This document shows positions 4,845 to 10,536 of a DNA stretch of 11,193 nucleotides, one piece after another. Source of the DNA: Nanobdellota archaeon (GTDB lineage Archaea; Nanobdellota; Nanobdellia; SCGC-AAA011-G17; VGLX01); the NCBI GenBank assembly GCA_030691925.1, contig JAUYDG010000148.1, positions 1 through 11,193 on the forward strand. The letters are read 5' to 3'. Under the pieces are notes generated by a model that was not told the DNA's origin, did no database searches, and was given only the letters and a program-made list of their open reading frames with translations. Within the stretch, counting starts at the first letter, position 1. The number at the start of each line of letters is the position of its first letter. The position numbers and the translations under genes are program-made.

Positions 4845-5945
4845 ATGGAAAATTACATAAAATGTTTAGAATGTAAGAAACCATTCAAATATATTATCTG
4901 GAAGCATCTTAAACAACATAACTTAACCACAGAGGAATATAAAAAGAAATATCCGGATGCAAAATTTGTTTCTGAAACTTCTCTCGAAAAAATGAAAAAA
5001 TTTCAACAACATCATAACCCTATGAAGGGTAAAAAGAATCCTGTACTGACGTTGCTTAACAAATCACGGTCTGGTAAAAATCATCCAAATTATGGTAAAC
5101 CTCTTGCAGAAAAAATTAAGAAAAAAATATCCAAAACTAAAAAAAGATTATTTGAAGAAGGAAAGATCAAACACCCTTGGATAGGCAGAAAACATACTGA
5201 GGAATCTAAAGAAAAAAATAGGGTGAGCCATTTACGTGAAAATCTATTAAAAGAAACTTTAGAAAAAATGAGCAAATCCCATAAAGGTATCCCATCTTAC
5301 AGGAAGGGGTTAAAAATGGAACAAGAGTACGGAAAAGAACAATCAAAATTGATTAAACAAAAACAAAGCAAATCAAAAAAAGGATTATACACTAATGAAA
5401 AAAATCCTAATTGGAAGGAAGGAATAAAACTAGACCTGAGAGGCTATGTTTTTGTTCACAAACCAAATCATCCATTTAATAATCAGGGTTATGTACAAGA
5501 ACATCGTTTGGTTATGGAAAAGCATATTGGACGATACCTAAAACCAGAAGAAGAAATACATCATATAAACGGGATTAAAAATGATAACAGGATCGAAAAT
5601 CTAATGTTATTAAAGAATAGCAGTGAACATAGAAAACTGCACACAGGCAAAGCTAGCAGCGGGTGGAGAGGAGGGCTCTCTTTAGAACCTTATCCTTACA
5701 GCATATTTAATGAAAAATTAAAAGAAAGAATAAGGCTTAGATATAACAGAACATGCCGACTTTGTGGCATAAAAGAAACTGAATTAAAAGGCTATTTCAA
5801 AAAATTAGCAATACACCATATCAATTATATCAAAAAAGACTGTAGGGAAGAAAATCTTATTCCTTTATGCCATGCTTGTAATTCTAAGACAAGTAATGGA
5901 GATAGAAATTACTGGAACAAACTTATAAGCAAAAAAATAAAATAA
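4845..5945 (+). CDS. Free-standing homing endonuclease with zinc finger, NUMOD3-like repeats and two HNH domains
   Basis: A 366-residue DNA endonuclease. The N-terminus has a MucR/Ros-like C2H2 zinc finger (C7, C10, H21, H25, then LTTEEYKKKYPDAKF). Residues about 55-190 carry repeated, basic Gly/Asn/Pro modules such as NPMKGKKNP, SGKNHPNYGKP, HPWIGRKHTEES and KSHKGIPSYRKG, typical of NUMOD3 modules that read the DNA target in GIY-YIG and HNH homing enzymes. The first HNH domain (201-270) has EHRLVMEKHIGRYLKPEEEIHH with H239/H240, N252, H262 and H266. A second, zinc-type HNH domain (301-350) has C304-x-x-C307, AIHHINY (H324/H325), N337 and C342-x-x-C345. It lies outside the IS repeats, so it is not IS cargo. 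No interrupted host gene is adjacent, which makes it free-standing. It probably cuts DNA to spread itself; the target is unknown. Confidence 0.88.
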   Translation: MENYIKCLECKKPFKYIIWKHLKQHNLTTEEYKKKYPDAKFVSETSLEKMKKFQQHHNPMKGKKNPVLTLLNKSRSGKNHPNYGKPLAEKIKKKISKTKKRLFEEGKIKHPWIGRKHTEESKEKNRVSHLRENLLKETLEKMSKSHKGIPSYRKGLKMEQEYGKEQSKLIKQKQSKSKKGLYTNEKNPNWKEGIKLDLRGYVFVHKPNHPFNNQGYVQEHRLVMEKHIGRYLKPEEEIHHINGIKNDNRIENLMLLKNSSEHRKLHTGKASSGWRGGLSLEPYPYSIFNEKLKERIRLRYNRTCRLCGIKETELKGYFKKLAIHHINYIKKDCREENLIPLCHACNSKTSNGDRNYWNKLISKKIK

Positions 5946-5946
5946 A

Positions 5947-5954
5947 TTTTTTTT
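5947..5954 (+). terminator. Oligo-T terminator after HNH gene
   Basis: A run of eight T residues begins just after the HNH stop codon, upstream of the antiporter promoter. Confidence 0.55.
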
Positions 5955-5965
5955 GATTCTAAATC

Positions 5966-5973
5966 TTTATATA
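5966..5973 (+). promoter_or_regulatory. TATA box of antiporter gene (leaderless)
   Basis: TTTATATA, a consensus archaeal TATA box, ends 23 nt before the GTG at 5996. This supports a leaderless transcript beginning at the GTG start codon. Confidence 0.65.
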
Positions 5974-5995
5974 CACAAAACCACCATAATAGGCT

Positions 5996-7708
5996 GTGAT
6001 AGAAATCATAAACCAGATGGGGGAAAACCTTTTCTTCGCAATAGGGATAATAATCATTCTTGCAACGCTGCTAGGATACTTCGCCAGGCTGATAAGACAA
6101 CCATTAATCCCGGCATACATAATAGCAGGAGTAGTATTAGGCCCTTTAGGTTTAGGCTTCATAAAAGACGCTGAAGCAATAAAGTCATTATCAGAAATAG
6201 GGATAGCATTCCTGCTGTTCATAGTAGGGTTAGAAATAGACCTAAAAAAGCTAAGGACAGTAAGCAGAGTATCGATTTTTGGAGGAGTGCTGCAGGTCAT
6301 ATTAACATTCATATCCGGATTTTTCCTGGCAATACTCCTAGGATTCAACCAGATAACATCGATATACGCAGGGCTTATAGTAGCGTTCAGCTCAACAATG
6401 GTAGTAGTAAAACTATTGTCAGACAAAGAAGAGCTAGACACGCTGCACGGAAGGATAATACTGGGGATACTACTGATACAAGACTTACTGGTAATACTCG
6501 CATTGTCAGTGATGGCAACATTCACGCAATTTTCCTACACGGTGCTAATATCTGCTGCAACAAAGGGGATAATACTTCTAGCGGTTTCGGTACTGATAAG
6601 CAAATACTTACTGCCACCTTTTTTCAGATTCGCAGCGAAGTCAGAAGAACTGTTCTTTCTGCTGGCAGTATCAGTATGCTTCTCATTTGCGCTCTTAGCC
6701 TACCTTATGGGGTTCTCGATAATAATAGGAGCCTTCATAGCAGGAGTGGGCCTGGCAAGCCTGCCATATAACATAGACATTATAGGCAGGGTGATGTCGC
6801 TGAAAGACTTCTTCTCAACAATATTCTTCATCTCACTCGGAATGCAGCTTGTAGTGATAGGCAAAGGCATGATACTGCCACTAATAGCATTAACACTGTT
6901 CGTGGTACTACTAAAACCCTTAATAGTGATGGTAATAACAAGCATCTTCGGTTATGAAAGAAGGACGTCATTCCTGACATCAATGTCACTGGGCCAGGTA
7001 AGCGAATTCAGCCTGGTAATGGTCACACTAGCCTACTACCAGTTCTCACATGTCACGCAAGAATTCTTCTCGATGATAGTCTTGTTGACAGTAATAACAA
7101 TAACGATGACATCACACTTCATAAAACATGACAACCCGATATACCGAAAACTGTCCGACTTCTTAACAATATTCGAAAAACTATCGATCGACCAAAAAAA
7201 ACTTGAATACAAGAGAAGAAACCATAACCCGCAAATAGTAATATTCGGATGCCACAGGATGGGCCACATATTCCTAGATGCTCTAAGAAAAGCATACAAA
7301 TCAATACTAGTAGTGGACTTCAACCCCGAGGTTATAGACAGCCTGATGAAAAAAAAGATACCGTGCCTTTACGGCGACATAATGAACACAGAAATCCTGG
7401 ACAGCATAGACATAGAAAACCTGAAAATGATAATATCCACAGTGCCGGACGAAACAGACAACAAATTCCTTATAGAATACGTGAAATCCGAGAACCCAAA
7501 AGTTAAGATTTTCGTAACATCAAACCATACGCAGCAAGCAATCGATCTTTACGAAGCAGGAGCAGACTACGTAATACTCCCACATATATTGGGCGGGAAA
7601 AAGGTTTCAGGATTCTTAGCAGATGTAGTTGATGAAAAAAAAGATTTGAAAGAAATAAGAAATAAGCATTTGAAAGAGCTTCTTGGCATGGAAAGATTCG
7701 TACATTAA
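5996..7708 (+). CDS. Kef-type CPA2 cation/proton antiporter with TrkA-N domain
   Basis: A 570-residue membrane protein from a GTG start. Residues about 11-375 are the Na+/H+ exchanger (CPA2) domain with roughly a dozen hydrophobic segments. Diagnostic motifs are PAYIIAGVVLGPLGLG (39-54), the LLFIVGLEIDLKKL segment (73-86), the FSSTMVVVKLL helix (131-141) and GILLIQDLLVI (157-167), where D163 aligns with the family's ion-binding Asp. Residues about 412-530 form a TrkA-N/RCK Rossmann domain: QIVIFGCHRMGHIF (413-426) is a variant of the GxGxxG nucleotide-binding loop, with D441 at the end of the second strand, and IISTVPDETDN follows. Such domains gate Kef antiporters or K+ channels in response to NAD(H). 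No TrkA-C domain follows. It probably exchanges K+ or Na+ for protons; the ion cannot be told from sequence. Its stop overlaps that of the convergent EamA gene. Confidence 0.93.
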   Translation: MIEIINQMGENLFFAIGIIIILATLLGYFARLIRQPLIPAYIIAGVVLGPLGLGFIKDAEAIKSLSEIGIAFLLFIVGLEIDLKKLRTVSRVSIFGGVLQVILTFISGFFLAILLGFNQITSIYAGLIVAFSSTMVVVKLLSDKEELDTLHGRIILGILLIQDLLVILALSVMATFTQFSYTVLISAATKGIILLAVSVLISKYLLPPFFRFAAKSEELFFLLAVSVCFSFALLAYLMGFSIIIGAFIAGVGLASLPYNIDIIGRVMSLKDFFSTIFFISLGMQLVVIGKGMILPLIALTLFVVLLKPLIVMVITSIFGYERRTSFLTSMSLGQVSEFSLVMVTLAYYQFSHVTQEFFSMIVLLTVITITMTSHFIKHDNPIYRKLSDFLTIFEKLSIDQKKLEYKRRNHNPQIVIFGCHRMGHIFLDALRKAYKSILVVDFNPEVIDSLMKKKIPCLYGDIMNTEILDSIDIENLKMIISTVPDETDNKFLIEYVKSENPKVKIFVTSNHTQQAIDLYEAGADYVILPHILGGKKVSGFLADVVDEKKDLKEIRNKHLKELLGMERFVH

Positions 7709-8133
7709 GAAGACTTAAGCATCCACAAGCTAACAACGCCTAAGACTAGGCCTGCCAGCTTTAAGAAAGAAACATGCTCTTTAAAAAAGACGATGCCCGC
7801 TACAGCCATCAACAACACACCGCCAACCAGCACCATAGGGCCCGCTATAGACAGCTCGCCACCCCTGCTGAAAATAACAAAATAAAGGACTGTTCCTATT
7901 CCTACGCAGATGCCTGCCAAGATAGAAAAGATAACACCTCTGGAAGTGAAACTGAACTTTTCATCGGTAGCTATGAGAAAGAAGATATAAAGCAGGATGC
8001 AGGTAGCAGCTGTGATCTCTAACAAAAACCCGCCTAATGAGTCTGATATGTGGCCTGCAGCAATCTTGGTAAAAATATTATGCAAGCCATACGCTAAAGC
8101 GGCGACCAATGCAGCTATGAACCAAAACTCCAT
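7705..8133 (-). CDS. Half-size EamA (DMT superfamily) membrane protein
   Basis: A protein of 142 residues from the ATG at 8133. A TTG two codons upstream (8139) is an alternative start. It has about five hydrophobic segments, beginning MEFWFIAALVAALAYGLHNIFTKIA, and ends with FKEHVSFLKLAGLVLGVVSLWML, the typical end of an EamA domain, where a conserved Glu precedes the last helix. Classic EamA transporters contain two such domains in about 300 residues. A single domain implies that it works as a dimer, as in small multidrug resistance proteins and other short DMT members. The substrate is unknown. The gene follows the tRNA-Met gene on the same strand with a gap of only nine bases, so it may be read from the tRNA promoter. 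It ends in a 4-bp overlap with the antiporter. Confidence 0.85.
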   Translation of the reverse strand: MEFWFIAALVAALAYGLHNIFTKIAAGHISDSLGGFLLEITAATCILLYIFFLIATDEKFSFTSRGVIFSILAGICVGIGTVLYFVIFSRGGELSIAGPMVLVGGVLLMAVAGIVFFKEHVSFLKLAGLVLGVVSLWMLKSS

Positions 8134-8142
8134 TTTCAAACT

Positions 8143-8262
8143 TGCCTCGAGCGTGATTTGAACACGCGACCCCGGGCTCTTTCCGAATTTATATCACAGC
8201 TTTACAGCTCATATTTCATTTCTTATGAAACCCGTGCTCTAACCAGGCTGAGCTATCGAGGC
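8143..8262 (-). tRNA. tRNA-Met(CAT) with a 45-nt intron
   Basis: The mature tRNA is 75 nt after removing 8179-8223. The acceptor stem GCCTCGA/TCGAGGC is perfect, with discriminator A and no encoded CCA. The D-arm is GCTC/GAGC, the T-arm is GCGTG-TTCAAAT-CACGC, and the anticodon stem is CGGGT/GCCCG with one U-G pair. The anticodon loop TTCATA-A has anticodon CAT at 8227-8225. G1-C72 argues against the archaeal initiator, which normally has A1-U72, so this is probably the elongator. A tRNA-Ile2, whose C34 would be agmatidinylated, cannot be excluded. Confidence 0.9.
8179..8223 (-). other. tRNA intron at position 37/38
   Basis: This is the canonical archaeal intron position. A bulge-helix-bulge-like fold can be drawn: loop bases TTC (8229-8227) pair with intron GAA (8183-8181), flanked by three-base bulges UAA at the 5' site and AGA at the 3' site. 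An inner helix GAA (8222-8220)/TTC (8187-8185) follows. The central helix has three pairs plus an A-G mismatch, so it is slightly relaxed. The intron interior forms its own hairpin (ATAT-g-AGCT with AGCT-gtg-ATAT). Confidence 0.82.
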
Positions 8263-8282
8263 GTTAAAAGAAAATAAGAAAA

Positions 8283-8717
8283 CTAATCCTTTAAAAGGTT
8301 TCTTATTTTTTCAGCAGACTCCCTCATCTCTTCATCAGAAAGCTTCTTCACATTCTCCAGCCTTATCGAACCGCCATGACCATCCTCCTTAAACCTGGGA
8401 ACTAGCCAGACGTGAGCATGAGGGACTTCCTCACCAAAAACCAAAGAAACAACATAATCAGTACCAAAAGCTTTCTTCATAGCATTAGCAATCTCGCCAA
8501 CAACCATGTAATACTTATCAATGTTCGGGACATCCCAAACCCATCTGAAGTGCTTCTTGGGTATAACTAAAGTATGTCCCGGATTCAGAGGTTTTATGTC
8601 AAGAAAAGCCAAGAAATCCTTATCTTCATAGACTTTATGGCAAGGGATCTCTCCTTTAGCAATCTTGCAAAAGATACAGCTATCCATGTTCACTAACCGT
8701 TCGAAAGACGATTCCAT
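8283..8717 (-). CDS. HIT family nucleotide-binding hydrolase/transferase
   Basis: A 144-residue histidine-triad protein; this family cleaves nucleoside phosphoramidates, adenylated groups or dinucleoside polyphosphates. The zinc-type opening CIFCKIAKGEIP (C14, C17) is followed by the core segment ending LNPGHTLVIPKKHF (44-57). The triad itself reads PHAHVWLVP (99-107): H100 and H102 are present, H102 being equivalent to the catalytic nucleophile, but the third His of HxHxH is Trp (W104). The start is uncertain. A TATA-like box at 8742-8749 lies 25 nt before the ATG at 8717, as for neighbouring leaderless genes. The inner ATG at 8687 (MDSCIFCK) fits the usual HIT N-terminus better. tRNA-Met starts 20 bases after its stop. 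Confidence 0.88.
   Translation of the reverse strand: MESSFERLVNMDSCIFCKIAKGEIPCHKVYEDKDFLAFLDIKPLNPGHTLVIPKKHFRWVWDVPNIDKYYMVVGEIANAMKKAFGTDYVVSLVFGEEVPHAHVWLVPRFKEDGHGGSIRLENVKKLSDEEMRESAEKIRNLLKD
8290..8297 (-). promoter_or_regulatory. TATA-like box for tRNA-Met
   Basis: On the minus strand this reads CTTTTAAA and lies inside the 3' end of the HIT coding region. The predicted start is near 8266, four bases before the mature tRNA 5' end. Confidence 0.45.
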
Positions 8718-8741
8718 AATTCAAATAACTAAAAATGAAAG

Positions 8742-8749
8742 TTTAAAAA
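8742..8749 (-). promoter_or_regulatory. TATA-like box for HIT gene
   Basis: A TTTTTAAA-like element on the minus strand, 25 nt before the ATG at 8717. If the inner ATG at 8687 is used, the leader would be about 30 nt. Confidence 0.5.
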
Positions 8750-8788
8750 ACTTCTCAATATCTGCACTCTTAAAAATAGGGGGTTCAG

Positions 8789-8806
8789 AAAAAAAGTACA
8801 AAAAAA
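8789..8806 (-). terminator. Double oligo-T terminator after the cysteine-rich membrane protein
   Basis: On the minus strand two runs of seven T residues are separated by GTAC, shortly after the stop at 8819. This stretch also separates that gene from the HIT promoter. Confidence 0.6.
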
Positions 8807-8818
8807 TTATTCCAAAGG

Positions 8819-9202
8819 CTATTCTTGAGTTTGTTGTTGGCCCTGATTTTGAAGCTTTTGCAAGTCCACCTTATAGTCGGCAGGTCTTGCTTTAACCTCT
8901 TGCACGCACCTTACCTCTGTACACTGGTTCAATGCTTGCTGGTTAATCTTGTCCAAAGGCACCAGCTGTTCTTTACCGTCTATTATCACTTTACAGAGCT
9001 GCTGGTTGCTTCCATCAGGCAGCGTGTAGCAGTTAGTCTTTATCCACTCTTCAGCTGTTATCATCTTGTCGCAGGCGTATTGCGAGCAAACCCACTCTTC
9101 ATCCTTGACAACAAAGCCAGTGTAGCTCAAAAAGTTGAACGCTATAAGCCCTGCTATCAGCACAAAAGCTATAACCAAAGCCTTGCTAATTTCTAGTTTC
9201 AT
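8819..9202 (-). CDS. Small membrane-anchored extracytoplasmic protein with six cysteines, unknown function
   Basis: A 127-residue protein from the ATG at 9202. Residues about 7-29 (ISKALVIAFVLIAGLIAFNFL plus flanks) form one hydrophobic segment after a Lys, a signal anchor or uncleaved signal peptide. About 95 residues then face outside the cell (topology inferred). They hold six cysteines in three close pairs: VCSQYAC, CYTLPDGSNQQLC and CTEVRC, a pattern that suggests disulfides. The C-terminus is a Gln-rich tail (LQNQGQQQTQE). I do not recognise a family. Other in-frame starts lie at 9208 (ATG) and 9214 (TTG). I chose 9202 because a TATA-like box ends exactly 24 nt before it. The gene follows RdgB on the same strand after a 47-bp gap. 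Confidence 0.72.
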   Translation of the reverse strand: MKLEISKALVIAFVLIAGLIAFNFLSYTGFVVKDEEWVCSQYACDKMITAEEWIKTNCYTLPDGSNQQLCKVIIDGKEQLVPLDKINQQALNQCTEVRCVQEVKARPADYKVDLQKLQNQGQQQTQE

Positions 9203-9225
9203 AAACATATTCAACGTTGAAGGGA

Positions 9226-9233
9226 TTTATAAA
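9226..9233 (-). promoter_or_regulatory. TATA box for the cysteine-rich membrane protein (leaderless)
   Basis: The symmetrical TTTATAAA lies 24 nt before the ATG at 9202 and just after the RdgB stop codon. It indicates independent transcription. Confidence 0.6.
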
Positions 9234-9249
9234 AATTATGGTAATAAAA

Positions 9250-9789
9250 CTAGCAGATAAACTGTTTGAACTTCTTCAAGGCCTTAAACCTGTGGGAGAT
9301 AGCATTCTTCTCATCAGCGCTCATCTCTGCAAAAGTCTTGCTGTAACCCTCAGGCTGGAAAATAGGATCCCAACCAAAACCGGACTCGCCTCTTGGACTA
9401 ACAATCTTGCCTTTAACTTCCCCTATAAAAACTTTCAAATCCCTGCCATTCTCTGTGAAGCCAATAGCGCACTTGGCTGTTGCAGTCTTATCATCAAACC
9501 CTTCAAGAACCTTAATAATGCCTTCTCTGCCCGCCCTTTGGATCAGGAATTTTATCAAAGCGCCTGGAAAGCCGTTCAGAGCATTAAAGAACAAGCCAGT
9601 ATCTTCAACCATAACAGGCTGCCTCAACACCTCGTAGCCATGCTTAAGCTTATCTTCCACTACTTTTTCTAAGTCCACATCTTGAACTTCCCGAAGGTCA
9701 ATGTTCTTAGACACTATATCTATGCCTAATATCTGTTTCGCTTCCCTCAGCTTATGCTCATTGCCGGTAATAAAAATGATGCCCTTCAT
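9250..9789 (-). CDS. rdgB: RdgB/HAM1 non-canonical purine NTP pyrophosphatase
   Basis: A 179-residue member of the HAM1/RdgB (ITPase) family, which hydrolyses dITP, ITP and XTP to monophosphate and pyrophosphate and keeps deaminated purines out of DNA and RNA. Motifs are in order: FITGNEHKLREAKQIL (6-21, the phosphate-binding TGNxxK), VMVEDTGLFFNALNGFPGA (59-77) with the conserved metal/catalytic D63, GFGWDPIFQP (137-146), which recognises the base, and the closing SHR (165-167). The length is typical of archaeal members. Its ATG overlaps the TGA of the upstream HAD gene by four bases (ATGA), so the two are cotranscribed and probably translationally coupled. A shared role in nucleotide-pool cleaning is an inference from that coupling. 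Confidence 0.95.
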   Translation of the reverse strand: MKGIIFITGNEHKLREAKQILGIDIVSKNIDLREVQDVDLEKVVEDKLKHGYEVLRQPVMVEDTGLFFNALNGFPGALIKFLIQRAGREGIIKVLEGFDDKTATAKCAIGFTENGRDLKVFIGEVKGKIVSPRGESGFGWDPIFQPEGYSKTFAEMSADEKNAISHRFKALKKFKQFIC

Positions 9790-10430
9790 TCTTTAAGAAA
9801 GCCTTCCAGCTCGTTAAGGTTTGATATCTTCGGGCTAAACTCCCTGCTGTCCCTCCTATCTACTAGCACAGCTTTTATCCCTGCTTCTTTAGCGCCGTTG
9901 ATGTCCGTCTCTATGCTGTCACCGACAACTAACGCATCAGACTTATCCACACCTAACTTTTCCAAGATAAGGGCGTACATCTTGGGATCAGTCTTCAGCA
10001 TGTTAACCTTGTAAGAAAGCGCTACCTCATCGAAATATTTTCTCAAGTCATACTTATCCAAAACCTCATCAGTTGTAAAACAGTCAGTATCTGAAATTAA
10101 GGCAAGCGTATAGCCCTCTTTCTTCAACTTCTCCAAGACTTCAACAGTCTCCCTGAAAGGCTTAGCAAGTATCTTATGCTTGTTCCACATTCCAACTAAC
10201 TGGTCAAGGATGAACTTCTCCGGGCTCTTGCCGAAAGCCTCGCAAACAGACATAAAAGCTGAATAAAGGTCGTCATACTTTTTCAGCATTAAAGCGTTCT
10301 CAAACTTCACTATGTATTCAGAAAAAGGCTCCTCAACCCTTAAAATATATTTGACTTGCCTTACAGGGCTAGGAAAAACACCGTTCTCTACCAACGTACC
10401 CCAAAAATCGAATATTATTAGCTTTACCAT
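9786..10430 (-). CDS. HAD superfamily hydrolase with DxW motif
   Basis: A 214-residue haloacid-dehalogenase-superfamily protein with a helical cap between motifs I and II. Motif I is IIFDFWGTL (5-13) with nucleophile D8, but the second Asp of the phosphatase DxD is Trp (W10). Motif II is LISDTD (111-116) with S113. Motif III is K146 in NMLKTDPKMY. Motif IV is VVGDSIETDI (168-177) with D171. Haloacid dehalogenases have Tyr at the DxD+2 position and phosphonatases Ala, so the Trp could mean altered chemistry or a non-phosphatase role. DFWGTL occurs in other HADs (my recollection). It lies between tRNA-Ala and RdgB and overlaps RdgB by four bases. Initiation is at ATG 10430 after a strong GGAGGT. 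Confidence 0.9.
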   Translation of the reverse strand: MVKLIIFDFWGTLVENGVFPSPVRQVKYILRVEEPFSEYIVKFENALMLKKYDDLYSAFMSVCEAFGKSPEKFILDQLVGMWNKHKILAKPFRETVEVLEKLKKEGYTLALISDTDCFTTDEVLDKYDLRKYFDEVALSYKVNMLKTDPKMYALILEKLGVDKSDALVVGDSIETDINGAKEAGIKAVLVDRRDSREFSPKISNLNELEGFLKE

Positions 10431-10437
10431 ATTGCAT

Positions 10438-10443
10438 ACCTCC
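10438..10443 (-). promoter_or_regulatory. Strong Shine-Dalgarno site for the HAD gene
   Basis: GGAGGT on the minus strand, seven bases before the ATG at 10430. It suggests that this mRNA has a leader, perhaps processed from a transcript that includes the tRNA-Ala just upstream. Confidence 0.75.
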
Positions 10444-10462
10444 TTGATTATGAAATTTTAAC

Positions 10463-10536
10463 TGGACCGGCTGGGATTTGAACCCAGATTTCCGCCTTGC
10501 GAAGGCGACATCTTAACCAGGTTGGATCACCGGCCC
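10463..10536 (-). tRNA. tRNA-Ala(CGC)
   Basis: An uninterrupted 74-nt gene. The acceptor arms GGGCCGG/CCGGTCC contain the G3-U70 pair that identifies alanine tRNA. The discriminator is A and CCA is not encoded. The anticodon arm is TCGCC-TTCGCAA-GGCGG with anticodon CGC, and the T-arm is CTGGG-TTCAAAT-CCCAG. The D-stem has one mismatch (C13/A22). There is no intron. Its first 24 bases also encode the end of the LAGLIDADG reading frame. A weak TATA-like ATTATGAA at 10564-10571, inside that coding sequence, has the same spacing to the tRNA as seen for tRNA-Met. Confidence 0.92.

Noticed and set aside
4845..5945. HNH gene as cargo of the insertion sequence
   Set aside because: It lies outside both the inverted repeat and the target duplication, so it was already present or arrived separately.
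5959..6525. Long minus-strand open frame (188 codons) opposite the antiporter
   Set aside because: The plus frame encodes a well-conserved CPA2 antiporter throughout this stretch. The minus frame has no family motifs and is a by-product of A-rich codons.
8143..8262. Initiator tRNA identity for the CAT tRNA
   Set aside because: Archaeal initiators have an A1-U72 pair; this one has G1-C72, and its three G-C pairs are not at 29-31/39-41.
9217..9672. Plus-strand open frame (151 codons) opposite rdgB
   Set aside because: It covers all but the N-terminal motif of RdgB on the other strand, has no recognisable domain, and has no start signals of its own. The TATA box at 9226-9233 is explained by the minus-strand gene.
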